This document shows positions 30,463 through 43,176 of a stretch of 64,000 bases of DNA, piece after piece (the first letter of the stretch is position 1; each line of letters starts with the position of its first letter). Below the pieces are notes generated by a model. It did not search any database. It had not been told where the DNA came from and was given only the letters and a program-made list of their open reading frames with translations. This DNA comes from Morchella semilibera (lineage: Eukaryota; Ascomycota; Pezizomycetes; Pezizales; Morchellaceae), in assembly GCA_009192285.1 (NCBI GenBank), contig WBVU01000012.1, positions 372,001 through 436,000 of the forward strand, written 5' to 3'. A program made the translations under genes and the position numbers.

Positions 30463-30513
30463 ACAATCAAACCTTCACTCTCTCGGCATTACCCCAAATC
30501 TCCCTTACTAGCA
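29811..30513. promoter_or_regulatory. Divergent promoter region RPL37/IEC3 with long CT leader
   Basis: A (CT)n tract (30403-30462) ends about 50 bp before the IEC3 ATG, presumably in its leader. Pyrimidine-rich leaders are common in fungal genes. No other coding region is visible. Confidence 0.6.
30403..30462 (+). repeat. (CT)n microsatellite in the IEC3 leader
   Basis: It is 60 bp of nearly pure CT with two TTT interruptions. Confidence 0.9.
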
Positions 30514-32007
30514 ATGTCTGCAGAACATGGCACCTCCGGTGGAGGTGATAAAGCTCACTACAAATCCTACAAGTACATCACACCTGGGAAACAATCGCCC
30601 TCTCCCTCTCCCAAGTGCGCTGACACTAACTACCATCATCATTACTACAGGAAGAAATACCGTAAGCTCCGCTTCAAATTCCACCAGTCTATGAAACGTT
30701 CCGACGAGCTCTTCAAGCAAGAGCAGACAGCAAAGGCAGCTGTAAGACGAATACTGGAGGAAAACACGTTTGCACTCCCAATTCCCCTCCTCTTCCCATA
30801 GAATGCTTCGATACTGACACTGAGTCTCCCCCGCTTCGCCAGTCGCCTTCTTGACCTCCTCGTTGACCTTAACTCCTCAACCCACATTCCCAAAGAGCGC
30901 CGCTTCAACCTCGGTTCGCCATCATGTCCAACACCAACTCGATTCCTCTCGCCTACACTACTCGCTACAATCCCACAGGATGAGATCGCGGATGACGAGG
31001 CACTTCTTCTTGACCCCCCTGTCAATGGGGCCCTGCAAGCGAAGGTGGAAGCTATGGATGCAGATACCTCCTCGACCTCGTCTGATTCTGAGAACGAAGG
31101 CGACTTTGATACCCACAACCGCCGTGAGCGAGATTCAGATAACGAGGATGACGATATGGATGATGATGATGACCGCGAGGCTTACCTTGAAGAGATCCGG
31201 GAGACAAACTACAAGCGCGGGATCCCCGGAACACCCCCTCGGTACGTTCGCGACCAAATGAAAGCCGACGCGGACCGTGAGCGCAAAGAAGCAGTCGAAC
31301 AGGCTCGCATGGCAGCCGAACAGGCTAAACAGGAGGCCATCGACTCCGCGGCTGCAACTGCGGCCGCGGGAGTGAAGCAGGAGCCGGTCGATGAGAACAT
31401 GGAGGACCTTGACAGCGCAGAGCATCCACCTCCGCAGACGCCACCGAGGAAGCCAATCTCATTGGCTGATATTTACCCGGCGCCTGGACACACCCCACCG
31501 TATCTGCGTGACCCGTCGCCGTTCCTCATGTCCCTGGAGGAAGAGGAAGCGTTCTATTATAACATTGACGAGAACCTTGGCGGCGAGATACCAACAGCCC
31601 TTGAGACATCGCCCTCATCAAAGGTGGAATCTGACCCCCGTAACCCAATGAGTGTATACTGTTGGCTCCGGAAATACCAGCCTCAAGTATTCCTCCAAGA
31701 GGGCGAGGGCGAAAAGAAGCCAAGGGGCCGCGGCGGCCGTAAGAAGGCTGGCCATGATGGAGATTCAGGGGATGAAATCATGCCAACGCCCGCCGCAGCA
31801 CCACAATCGGCCGCAAAGACCACCGGCAAAAGGCGGCGTGCTGATACAATGAAGGGCGCGGGGCTAGAAGATAGTGTGGAGATAGATCCCCATGCTACCA
31901 CGCCTAGTCGTGGCCGCGGAGGAGGCAGGGGCCGAGGCGGTAGAAGGAGGGAGGGTGAACCCCCGGTTAAAAAACAGAGGAGGTTGGTGCAATCTAGAAA
32001 CTCTTGA
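30514..32007 (+). CDS. iec3: INO80 chromatin-remodelling complex subunit Iec3
   Basis: CDS is join(30514-30572, 30651-30767, 30843-32007), 446 residues. Both introns are GT-AG with phase-2 junctions (SYK|KKYR and EEN-T-RLLDLL). The N-terminus matches the Iec3 domain: SYKKKYRKLRFKFHQSMKRS, then DELFKQEQTAKAAVRRILEE and RLLDLLVDLNSSTHIPKERR. This forms a coiled-coil-like helix pair. The middle is acidic (SDSENEGDFD, DNEDDDMDDDDDREAYLEEI). Then follow GTPPRYVRDQM, an Ala/Lys/Glu helix, PISLADIYPAPGHTPPYLRD and a basic RGRGGRKK/RGRGGGRGRGGRR tail. The role is that of a nuclear INO80 accessory subunit; the precise function in fungi is poorly known. Confidence 0.85.
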
Positions 32008-33039
32008 TTTCGGGTTTTCTTTTCATTTTCTTGTTTTCTTTGTACTAGGGACTAATGGTGGTAGTTAAGTGTTGTTTAGTGAAGAGATTTGATGTTCTCA
32101 TAATCAATATACACTCCCCCTCTTAATCTTACCAAATGAGCTTTGGTACGAGCAGTTATTGGAGATCTAATTACGGGTGTGAGGGGAACTTCTCTTTTGA
32201 CCTTTTGTAGAACAGGAAGGATAGGCTGTCGTTACATTTTAAAATTTGGGGGAAACGGGTGTCGGCTGCTTGGGGGGTTCTGTTTCTAACGGTTGTCTTT
32301 TTTTCTTCCTTTATATTTTTCTTCTTTTTCGTTGGGATGGCTTGCTTGTATCTGTATCTTAGGCTTTCTTCCTCCTTTTATCATTTGCGGAGTTCTCTTT
32401 TTATGTTCCTTCTTTCTATTCTTTACTAGGGGGTCTCCGGTCGTACACTGCTATACTACTACCGTTGCTGCTTGCTCGCATGCTGCTATTGTTGCATAAC
32501 TATTACATTACTTAGTCAGTATTACTACTATTATTCTTTTTCTTTTTTTTTTTTCCGGGGGAGGGAGGGAAGCAACTAAAGGAGGCGTTTCTTTCTTTCT
32601 TCACATATTTGGGGTTGGGGGCTTGGGCGGGGAACTTGTACGTTAATTTGAGCTGCTTGTGGAAATAATAGTTGCTGTGGTAGTTGGCATGGATTTGTTG
32701 GATTTGGTTAGACTTGGAGGGAAAAATGTGGCATTTAGATCATTGACATTACATAACTCTTTTGGGTTTGGGTCATCGCCGTGAGATTGGGACTCTTTCC
32801 GGGGAACTAACTGACTGATTGACTAGCCTGGTAATGTTGATACGGATAATATCTCCCCTCTCTAGGCCTCCTAGATGCAAATGTTCTTTCCCTTCTATAG
32901 ACCACCACCACCACCACCACCACCATCCTTTCTTTAAAATAAACACACTCGTTACAAACGACACTCACCCTTTAATTACGCCATTGTCAAAGTAGACCTA
33001 ATCAATAAACACCTCTCTACCAACAACTAACCAAACAAA
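32008..33039. other. Gene-free spacer IEC3/small protein
   Basis: T-rich 3' flank of IEC3, a T run at about 32546-32555, and an ACC repeat (32901-32924) about 115 bp before the next ATG. No coding region is visible. Confidence 0.6.
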
Positions 33040-33352
33040 ATGCCCATCCTGAAATCCCTCGCCATGCGCACTGCCGCAACTTTCGCAACTCCTCTCTCCC
33101 GCGTCCACCACGCCCCCGTTCTGCGCATCAAGGGCCTCTCGGCGGCAAGCATCGTGTTTCCGCCCCCAGAGGCTACCAAGGAGGTTGGAATCCCCCTAGC
33201 TACATGTACTTATATTTGTTTAGGTGGCTGACGGATTCGTGCTTGCATAGGTCGAGATGTCTTTTGCAGGGACTATGGTTAGGCCAGCTCCAACTCGTGG
33301 AGCTGTGGCTGCGGCTACTGCAGATGCGAAGGTTGCAGATGTGCAGGAATAA
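33040..33352 (+). CDS. Small putative mitochondrial protein, unrecognised
   Basis: A two-exon model, join(33040-33183, 33251-33352), gives 81 residues. The N-terminus MPILKSLAMRTAATFATPLS is basic, hydroxylated and acid-free, as in a mitochondrial presequence. The rest contains KGLSAASIVFPPPEATKE and FAGTMVRPAPTRGAVAAA. The intron runs GTTGGA ... GCTGAC ... GCATAG; the donor is weak but the branch site and acceptor are good, and the second exon continues in frame to TAA. Without splicing the frame ends after 63 residues. I do not recognise the family. Expression evidence would be needed to confirm it. Confidence 0.45.
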
Positions 33353-36300
33353 TATAATCAGTGTTTTGGGATTCTCAATGAGGCTCGTTCGTACCCTATC
33401 CAATATCTCTGAAACGAATAACTCGAATGGCCCTGCTAATATCCCCTTTGAGCTTCCGCCGACCCTAGCCCTTCTCAACTTTTCAAGTTAATAGAGGGTT
33501 AGATAGACTACCGTATTTGTCTATATCCAATAGATCAATCACAACTTACTAGATTTTAATAAGAGTTGGTTTGTTTCTACTTTAGTATTCTTTTAGGCTG
33601 CTTTGAGGTTGATGGATGCTCCTAACGGCCCCACGGTGCGGCCATTATGTAGCTGTACATATGTACACGCATCTTATGGCCGCTCAGTCGACTGAATTAG
33701 TACCTATTACGAGAACCTATTATCCTCTAGCTTCCGGGGCCGGCCTGGAGTTGAGAGCTTGCCCAATTGCCCATTTATAACTCTAGGGCAATAATACCGG
33801 TATAGAACTCGCCATATGATCCATCCAGCAGCTTCAAACTGCAAAAGACCCTAACTCCAGAAATATGTAGATATCTAAGGGTCAGCTAGTATCAAATTTG
33901 TACGTCCATATACTTATGTAGGCATCTCATCATTAGAATAGCCTGTCCAATGACCTTAAGTGTATTTTCCGTATGGTTAATTAAACATATAATACTATAG
34001 CCCATACGCATATACGAACTTCTTCCATCTGCAGTATTTCGAGAAAGAGACTGTCCCTTTGAAAGATCTATCTATAGCCTTTGATGCAAGTGTAAAATAG
34101 TGAGAACGGATGTTTTGTTTCAATTATACCCATATATGATCTACACCAGTTTTTTTCAACACCTCGAGGAGCTGATTAGGGCAAATCTCTCTAGAATTCC
34201 AATAATCTTGGATTACGACGACTCACAGTTCTTCAGAGATGCGCAAGATCTAGTGTTTACCGATTGTGCTAGCCCCCGCTCCCTCTTGGAGTATGTCTTC
34301 GCCCTATTATCGACAAAGCAGTCGTCTCGACCGATTCTTAATTAATTTTCACTTTGACCTTAATAACCCAAACAGTTACACCGGAGTGTACTCCCCCCCA
34401 ATATCTCAATCTCTTTGGAGCTCCATATATATAAACCGTTCTACAAACTAACCTTGCATGGTTTCGTGATATTACCTATAAAAAAAGAGTACCTACTCTC
34501 CAACAAATCAAACTACGGGCCACGAGCCAAACTCAAGGTTTCATGCGCGAGGCTAGCAGTGATGTTTCATTCTGTTTCAAGATAAAGAGAAAATTGGGCA
34601 TAGACAGGAATGATGAAACGTTTCTTGGTAGCAATATATTGTATGCGGAGCTGGCTCGTAGATAGTCAGTGTACAACATATTAAGTATGTGTTGGTGCAG
34701 CCACTGCACAGAGTCGCCCGTGATGGCCTACCTCGAAATAGAAAGCTAGTCGTCTTAGACAACTGTAAATATGTATCTTCTCACAGGTAGGGACTTCAAT
34801 ATTTGTGAGTACAAAGGGAATGGATATATATTATCTATATAAACAGGGTGAAGGGGTAGTCGAAGTTAACATGGGTGCATAGATCTATGGAACTGGAATA
34901 GGAACGCGTCAGAGAGCTCGGGGACCAGATTTTTATTTTCGATGCAGCGAGTTGGGCAACTTTTTCAGAATTAGCCACCGTGTATGGGCTCAGTCAGCTA
35001 GTCTACTCTGTTCCATCCAAGGATATCCTCTATCCACGAATGCACCATAAAAATTATACCTTGTATCTCACTTACCAGATTATTCAAAAAAAAAAACAAT
35101 ACTATATTAATTCTATTCAACAACGTTTTCAACTAGTCCACTATGAACTACTATCCTTTTTGTTCTAGGTTGAAAGGGGCCTGGTATCTTATAGAAAATC
35201 TTAATACCCCTTTCCTCGTTATTTATATAACGAAGCAACACTAACAAGATCAGCAGGGAATGGGGCACTGATTGCTGTTAGGTGTTTGCACAGCGCGTCT
35301 ATAGCTATAGTAGCATGCCAAATATTCATAGACACCAGAAGGCTCTCAACAACTCTATAATTCCTAGCTTCCTGATTACCAACACCGTGGTAAGCCTGGT
35401 AGCCCTTCATAATAAGCTATTCTTGGGCCGACAAGAGCACATCACAGTTACTGATAGGACGAAAGCCTTTTTATACATTTATACAATCACACCCACCTTA
35501 ATGGGAGTCATAGGCTTGACTAACTATAACTCTAATATATATTGAATGCCTCAATACAAGCTTTAACAGAGTAGAGGGAACGATGCTGCGGTATTATAAG
35601 GGGGGGAAAGGACTTCATGAGGGCACCAGAATGCCCTATGGTGGTAACTATTATTTGGGCTAATAAGGATGAGTTGCTAAGTTCAAATGATATACCATAT
35701 AATCGCCGACCCCCCGCCCTGCCGTATGAAGAACGAGGAAAGAGGGGGCTGGGAGAACATATCGACTAATTACTATATACCACTTTTGTCTATTTTCCCG
35801 GATCTATAGGAGAAGGGTTGGGGGTTATTACATTACCATAACCGGAAGGCTTCATCAATCAATTAATCAAGCTTCAACAGAGTGGACGTAATTCTAAGCG
35901 TCGAGTGATCACACATGAATATTGTTCCGAAATCAGATCAATTGACCAACCGCGAACAACTCACTAGGCATCTACATGCAGCTTTGGAAAAGATTTAGAC
36001 GGTAATTTTTATCGGAGATTGTTTGCACCAGTACAGACAACTCCCAGAATTAATGGGCTATAGCCAATAAAGGTTCAATCACTACGCTACCGGACATCTA
36101 TTACCGCCCGCGGGACATCTTTTTTTTTTTTTTTTTTTTTTAGTTTAGTTTACTACTACATAAGGTGTGAATCAGTTGGTAAGTTCTCTTCATAGTTAGA
36201 CATTTTGGCTTAGATTCAATATCGGATATGAAGTGGAGAGAGACGGATTTGTTAACCAGAATAAGATATACCAACCTACATACATGTATCTATATTAAAT

Positions 36301-38680
36301 ACGGAAATTCTTAAACAGTATTTACTAAACAGCTACATTTATGACTATAGGCATCCTCCAGCTCTTAGGATCGAAAGCCATATTCCAACACCGACTCCAA
36401 AGCTCGAAACGAACCAACAATTAATCGATTGAAATAATCGAGTGATATACGGTGGGAGTAAGGGGGCGACTTCGTATTCCCCTGAGTGAGGAATCGAAGC
36501 AGATTTCAATTCTCTAGACTTTGCACCCGAGTGATTTGATCGAATGTGGCAGATAATGCATAACGCATAACACAGCTCCAAAATTCGCAGCCTTCCTGCA
36601 CAACATGTAGTTGCAAGAAGCCATCCGACGCGATAACAAACTTATATGCAGCCTTCCCCTTAAAATATAAAAGGCTCGCTTCTTGAGTGTAATCCATAAA
36701 GAGGTTCATCATGACCGGATCGTTTTCCGATCGCTTGTGAGAGGTATTTGTGCACTTACTCTTTACACGTAGCTACTAGACAACACAAGGCTTGTGTCTA
36801 CAAGTATGTAAGGAGACTAAGCCTCTGTATATGGGTCAAATAACCCCCGTATCCACGATACGGTGCGCAGTGAGCGAGCGATGTACAGATTTGTGAGTAT
36901 TCCAACCGCCCGACCCCATCATGACCTACCCTAGGAAGGAGGTTGGTCAAATGATAGAGAAAGTTAAGGCTGGTGATGTTGAGTGGACCGTTTTGATAAC
37001 GTGTTCTCACCAAAGGTTACCCTCCATGCACACCACTCTTCCTAAACAGGTTTTCGGAGAGGCGTTTTAGATATCGCAGCATATCATTGCTTGTATTACA
37101 CAGTCTATATAGATCTATCTTTAATATTTGGTCTTATAGCCCATTAAAACTTAAACGAATGGGCTGTCCCAAATTCCTTAGTGTAAGCTAGAGGTATATG
37201 AGATGGCTTTTGCGGATTTTAGATTGAACCAATTCCCCATTGATAGTTTCTCCTAGTGGATAAGGATAAAGTACTTGTGATATAAGTAAATCATATGATC
37301 ACAAGCTCACCGATAGATTAGCCGATGACACCAGCCTTGGTAGAAATCCCTTTAATGCTCGTCGAGGATAGATGATATAGGCTATTATATTCAAAGACCT
37401 TGCCAAACGCGCATCTACCCTACGAGAAGGCCCTAGCTCTTGAACGCTGACGTTATTTGGTCCCTATCCAGTGCTCGAGATTGCGTAATATACGACGTCA
37501 AAGTGCGTCCACAACCCCTTTGTAGAGCTGTTCTAACCAAATATAGGTTTTTCTATGGGGGGTTCCGGTAAGGTATCTGCTGGGGATGCGCAAGCCAGCG
37601 GGCCCTTTGTGATATTAGGGTATTAGCTAATTAGAGGCAGGTGTATCATCTAGTTTAAGAGCCACGAAGCCTGGAAAACTTAGTATCTACACCGAACACA
37701 TTTCTTGTATCCTAGTTTAGCTCCTAAAAAGAAAAAGGAGCCATAATGACGAGTGATATTTTATGATTTGACGGTGGATATTCGATAGAGGCACGGTTCA
37801 CCGATTCGCCAAGCCATATTCAACTCAGTTCGCAGACGTTCAGCTCACCTACTCATGATATTAGTTTTCAGGCAACCCGACTCGTGAAGAAATGACTACA
37901 CAGCCTCCAAAAGAAAACCTCGCTTGGTCAAACGTCGTCACATGGATGAAAGCGATTCATCACAACCATAACAACCACCTGAACTTCGTCTACCTGTTTC
38001 TTCCCAAATATATCTGGATCTCATATGAACTCCGATATAATATGCCACTGGTTATAGCTATGCCCCAAATATAGTTAGCATCGCTATCAATTGTAAGCCC
38101 TATCGTATCTTAGGACGCCGTTCCAACCCGCTAGGGGCTAACCGTAGAGAATTATATACCTACGTGTGCTCTTGCCAGTGGAACCACTCGAGTGAGGTTA
38201 CGAGGGCCCTACGATTTTATTTCAACCTGATACCGGATCGCTCCGTTAGTTTCCCAACTCCTAGGAAGGGGTGCATTATACATGTGCACTTTGCTCTATG
38301 TCCCTCTACAGGTCAGTAACAAGGCGCGACCAGGGCTGGGACTAAATCAAGAAGGCCAGATCTACCCCCCATGTCAAGCCGCCATAAAATCAATTGCGCA
38401 CCAGGTATGTATGACCTATGTGATGTACCAACCATTCAATTATTTATCTCTTCTAATCATCCCCCACTTTCAAAGATCTACATTACGAAACTATGTATGT
38501 AGTGCGATTAGAAGGGCATAAAAATACAGGGTAGAGAGAGAAAAGAGCTGTCGACAGATGAAGGGAAAATAGAAATTCTACCAGCAGTTGGTATATGCCA
38601 AGAAGAAGTGCAATGTATACAAGAGCGCCATAAATACCGTCAAAGCTAATATTTCAAACTTTTGCACATAGTCAGAGTCA
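33353..38680. other. 5.3-kb AT-rich gene desert
   Basis: No conserved protein is visible on either strand. TA-rich words are common, as in RIP-decayed transposon remains, although no recognisable transposon domain survives. Features noticed: a T run of about 22 at 36119-36140; a tRNA-like A-box word (ATCAGTTGGTAAG) followed by TTAGATTCAATATC at about 36167-36226; four ATCACTCG words (35902, 36440, 36530, 37751); and a TACATGTA near 36291. Confidence 0.55.
36119..36140. repeat. Poly-T run
   Basis: About 22 consecutive T. On the minus strand it is a poly-A that could be a retroposon tail, but no body was recognised next to it. Confidence 0.7.
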
Positions 38681-40046
38681 TTATGCCCTAGATCCGACCC
38701 CCCCGACATCATCCAATGCAGACTTTACTTCTTCTACAGAAGCACCAGCTTTAATGTCACTGATAAAGTCGTGGATGTAATCAAAGTAATTATCTTCCGC
38801 ACAAGTGTCGTTATGTGTACCTTCAGGAAGTTCGCGCCAGACCTTGGTGGATGTGCACACGTTGTACAGCGTTTTCATGTGAGATGGCCTGTCTTGTGTC
38901 AGCATATTTCATATTTCATCAAGGTTCCAATGAAACGAGCCCGTAGAATATCGGAACAGGAGAAACAGAACAGTCGCCAGGTAGAAACTTACGGAACAAG
39001 TTCATCCTTCAAGCCGCTTAGAAATAGTACTGGCACTCCCTTGATCGCTGGAAGTGTTGCCTCGCTGGGCCATATCTGATGGCACAGCCTCGCTAGGTAC
39101 CTTGCGGGGGGGAAAACGGTTGGAATAAGCTTCCGGATTGAACGGAAAGTATTCTCGAGGATAAGACCAGCAATCTTGTCTTGATTCTTTGTGACTAGTT
39201 GAATCGCGAGGGCCCCGCCGAGTGACTGTCCGTAGACGAAGATTGAAGTATTCGCGGTCGAGGGGTCGGTGAGTAGATAGTCGAGAGCTGTTTGAGCATC
39301 TATCATAAGACCTTTTTCTGAAGGTCGGCCGGTAGATTTACCATATCTAGGGAAGTCTCACGTAGTAAATATAAAGGAGCCCCATTTATAAGAAGCGGTA
39401 AGAAAGCGAAGATCGGCATTACAGAACTTACCCACGATAGGACAGGATGAAGATATGACACCCCATTTGCTCACTGAATACACGCGCTATCGGTAGTCTA
39501 TGGCCCTGTTTGATGTCAGCCTCAGTGACACAGGAGAAGTGGGGAGCTTGGGTTCTAAAGCTTACAATATTGCCAGCATTTCCATGCATGAAGAGCACCT
39601 GCGATAACACCCGTCAACATCCAGCCAAAGCCACGATAAGCGCATGTAGTGGATCTGCACAGTAACACCCAGCTGCGGCCTCTTTGTAGTGCGCAAGAGA
39701 AAGTTGCTCAGCATCTCACCGTCCGGCGTCTTGAGCTTCACCGTCTCCCAATCATCGATGCCGAAATCTTGGGGTGTCGGTACATTTGTTCGTGCGCCGG
39801 CCGGTATGGATCGAGGGTATATGAGTTCCCTATCGGCATCTCCGTTAGCTTCCTTCGGTGGGGGAGGGGGGGGGGGAGGAGAGGAGGGAATTGGAAAGAC
39901 TGTCGGCCAGCAGTGATGACGTACGATTGCTTAAAATATAGCAGTGCTGAGAGGAGCACGGCGAGACCAGTTGAAGCCACGATTGCTCCTTTCAAGTATG
40001 AATAGAGGGAGCTAATATAGGAGAAGATGGTCCCCGAAGACGACAT
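38681..40046 (-). CDS. bem46: Bem46-family alpha/beta hydrolase (ABHD13-like)
   Basis: CDS is complement(join(38681-38888, 38993-39346, 39432-39505, 39566-39598, 39661-39829, 39925-40046)), 319 residues, six exons, the smallest 33 nt; all junctions keep frame. It starts with a membrane anchor (VASTGLAVLLSALLYFKQ) followed by ELIYPRSIPAGARTNVPTPQ. The fold shows VLFMHGNAGNIGHRLPIARV (oxyanion loop), FILSYRGYGKSTGRPSEKGL, the nucleophile elbow GQSLGGA, the acid in LSGLKDELVP and the His in PPSHMKTLY. In Neurospora, BEM46 sits at the ER/plasma membrane and affects ascospore germination. The natural substrate is unknown. It is divergent from the F-box/ankyrin gene. Confidence 0.93.
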
Positions 40047-41544
40047 GGGAGGGATAACAGGGAAGGAAGATAGTTCTAGGAGGAGCTCAGCTGAGTGTTA
40101 CCTAGATTGAGCATAAAAAAGTATGTATTATATGTAGATACCCACAAGGCTTAACTGGCAGCAAACAGCAGGATCGACGGCGCCTGTTGGATTGTTGTTG
40201 CCTTGTGTGTGGTGTGTGGTGGGAAAGTGAGGGAAGCAATGCTTCTGGGGGGATGCTTGTTTGGTTGTTTGGTTATGCGCGGTGTGTTTGCAAGTGTGCA
40301 GCTACTGGTATGGTACGTACAGAAGAAGCGCCGTAGCTGCGTACTCTAAAGTACAACAAGTTCGTTGGAATGTGTTCCGGGAGAATTTAGCGAGATTCTG
40401 GGGTTCCTGCGCGTGCGGGAGGTGCTCCGTGCTTCATGTGCCCTTCTTACCGATTTGCAAACCCACCACAATTCACGTGATTGGGCATATTTACATACAT
40501 GTAGAGATTAGAAGATTAGAAGTAATATATTATTATACAATGTAGCTAGTGTGCCTAATTTCAATCTTCGGTCACGCCGGCATGTACTACTTCATTTCGT
40601 GCGCACTCGGACATTGTATGTACATTTAACTAGGGCTTGAAGTGATAGGGCTGAGACCTGCAGGCGTTCCACTAAGAAAACTGCGCACAATTAAATGTGA
40701 AATCCCGTCGATACCAGGTCCGGGTTTGGGCCGGTTTGGAGCAGTTTTTTTGGTGCAATATTTAAGTACCGGCAGTAGAGTACTAGGGCACCGTCCGCGG
40801 CAGACGTTTTGGTATTAATTATTGGAGTATATAACAACCTGTACGTGTGTATTATATTGGGGAGGGTGAAGCATCCAGAGTCATGGGAATGTAACCATAG
40901 CCATACGTGCATACATGTATCTACATTACTGATACATAAGGTATCACTCGCATAAATAATCAGTGATCACTCCCCACAAATAGCTAAGTATAGTTTTAAG
41001 GCTGTTTCCTATAAGCATATAATTACAAGTTGATCTTTTAACCCAAGTTGTTGTAAAACAATGAAAAAGAGGGATCGCGTTGCGCGCCCCGAGGTGCGTT
41101 ACCCACATTCAGTTGGAAAAGCTTTCACGACTAACAGGCCTCTGCGCGTTTAGAGAGTGATTCCCACGCAGCTACGAATTATCGAATCAACGTCACAGAC
41201 CGACGGGAAATGGTTTTTATTTCTTTCTCTATTACCCCCTCCTATATCCACAGAGCGGAGCAGTAGCGCAGATTTAAGAAAACAACAAATTTCGTCTCCG
41301 ATGAGACACGTGGTGTGTGGCCGGTCGTGCCATGATTTGTGCGCACTTCTTCTCACAAATGCATATATATATATAAACCTCCAGGAGTCTCATTATATTC
41401 AGCGTGCTCTCTCCCACTTACTTTCCCTTCAATCTTATCCCAGTAATACTACGTCCCAAAGCCCACAATCCACATAAGCTCTATTACCATCGCCAGTTGC
41501 TTCACGCCACTCATTTATATACCAGCTACCAAAGTTTAGACCCG
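40047..41544. promoter_or_regulatory. Divergent region BEM46/F-box-ankyrin gene (1.5 kb)
   Basis: TACATGTA words occur near 40497 and 40911 and ATCACTCG near 40945. A TATA-rich block (GCATATATATATATAAACC, about 41360-41378) lies about 170 bp before the F-box gene ATG and could be its core promoter. No gene is seen. Confidence 0.5.
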
Positions 41545-42564
41545 ATGAACCCCACATCTCACCACTCCTCTTACCGGGGCGTCTCGAATGCCACCCCCGA
41601 ACCCGAGCTTGGGGCTCCATCCCCGAAATCATGGGATGCCATCCCCCCAATTCTAAATATACCCCCCGAGATCCTTATTATGATCGCTGCGTATCTCCCT
41701 GAACGCGACCTTTTCTCTCTTCTCCTCGCCGCGAAAGCCTTCCCTATGTGGCTGCTCCCCATGGTGCTTAAACTGCGCCTCACCCAGGATAAATCTAGAA
41801 CCTTCCTCCATTATGTTGCGCAGAACGGTTCTCCAACTCAGATGCACCACATTCTCAGAAACGAAATGTGCCGTACCTCACTCCTGGATATCCCCGATGA
41901 AGATGGCGCGACTCCATTGCACCTGGCCGCTAGTCTTCTCCCGTGCAGGTGCGATGGGCAGCCAAACGCTGACCCAGATATCGTTGATGACCCGACTTCA
42001 CTACATGTGCCCCCATGTTCCGACCTACGCATGCGCCCAGTGTTGGCAAACATGTGTGAGGAGCTGCTACTTGCTGGCGCAGATGTCAATGCGCGCAATA
42101 AGCTGCGCGAGACGCCGATCTTTTGTGCTGTAGATGCGGGGTGTGCTGAAACAGCCAAGGTGTTGAGGAGGCGGGGCGCTGACCTACAGGTAGTTGAGGA
42201 AAACAATTTGACGGCTGAGCAGAAGGCAATCATGTATGGGCGCGAGGATCTTATTTTGGCGCTGAAGCGCGAGGAGGAGGTGAACGGACAATGTGATGGG
42301 TATCAAGAGTTGGCGGTTGCCACAGCGCATCAGTTCATTGAGACTTTGAAAAAGATGATTGGGGAGGGAAAGAACCCCTTTGAGGAGGGTAGAGAGGGAG
42401 CTCTGGGTGTAATTGCATGCTGGAGGAGTGGCGGAAGAATATCTGAGGGGTTAGACGCTCAGGAGATCAGCGTGGCATCGAAGTTGACGAGAGGGAAGAG
42501 GCGTAGAACACGGGATGATCCTACAACCTCGTTTGAGAAGAGGCTAAGGATGATGGACTACTGA
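41545..42564 (+). CDS. F-box-like protein with ankyrin repeats
   Basis: Intronless, 339 residues from the ATG at 41545. An F-box-like helix set lies at about residues 33-65 (NIPPEILIMIAAYLPERDLF, then SLLLAAKAFP). It is followed by ankyrin repeats: SRTFLHYVAQNGSPTQMHHI, DEDGATPLHLAASLL, LLLAGADVNARNKLRETPIF and CAVDAGCAETAKVLRRRGAD. The C-terminal third is charged and lacks a known domain, ending in RKR-type basic residues. Such proteins usually recruit substrates to SCF ubiquitin ligases. The longer open frame upstream begins without an ATG and was not used. Confidence 0.8.
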   Translation: MNPTSHHSSYRGVSNATPEPELGAPSPKSWDAIPPILNIPPEILIMIAAYLPERDLFSLLLAAKAFPMWLLPMVLKLRLTQDKSRTFLHYVAQNGSPTQMHHILRNEMCRTSLLDIPDEDGATPLHLAASLLPCRCDGQPNADPDIVDDPTSLHVPPCSDLRMRPVLANMCEELLLAGADVNARNKLRETPIFCAVDAGCAETAKVLRRRGADLQVVEENNLTAEQKAIMYGREDLILALKREEEVNGQCDGYQELAVATAHQFIETLKKMIGEGKNPFEEGREGALGVIACWRSGGRISEGLDAQEISVASKLTRGKRRRTRDDPTTSFEKRLRMMDY

Positions 42565-43100
42565 CTCTAAATGTCAGTCATAGTGGGAGTCAGGTTAAGA
42601 ATTTGACTAGGAAGTATTGTCAGTTTATTTCAATTGGGGGTTCTTATGGTATCCATGTTCAGGGCCTAGATTTTAGCTGTAAGTAAGATCGAGCATCTTT
42701 CTCGCTATTTCTTCTCTTTCGTTTCCCTTCCCTTTTCCGTTTCCCTCTCTCAGTTTCCCTTTCCGTTTCTCCTCTTCCCTCTTTCCCTCTCTTCCTTTCT
42801 CTCTTTCTCCCGTGCACACCCACTCGTTCTCTCCTTCTGTCTTAATATGTAGGTTCTATGGCGTATGGTGTATGTGTCTATATCCATGTTCGTGTCCCTC
42901 TTTTCTTTTTAAAAATGTATCTATTATATGTAATCCGTAATGTTTGTTCGTACTAGCCGCCTGTATTATTAGCATTCGGATTATTAAAATTAGGCTTCAA
43001 ACTGCTAGCTCCCTAGCCAAAGTAGTGATGTAGTGAGTATCATCCCGGTAGATTACTACATGTAGTAGGCAGGGCAGGAAGCTTCTTAACCCACACTAGA

Positions 43101-43172
43101 TGTACTACGGTATCAAGGGTAAGTGAGTAGAATGTAACAACATAAATCACTTACCCTTGATACCGTAGTACA
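43101..43172. repeat. Perfect 26-bp inverted repeat with 20-nt loop (hairpin 1)
   Basis: The arm TGTACTACGGTATCAAGGGT plus AAGTGA (43101-43126) is the exact reverse complement of 43147-43172. The loop is 20 nt. Confidence 0.9.
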
Positions 43173-43176
43173 GCGG

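Noticed and set aside
35555-35890. Two similar words AAGCTTTAACAGAGTAGAG and AAGCTTCAACAGAGTGGAC
   Set aside because: The match is about 20 bp without defined ends or flanking structure, too little to call a repeat element.
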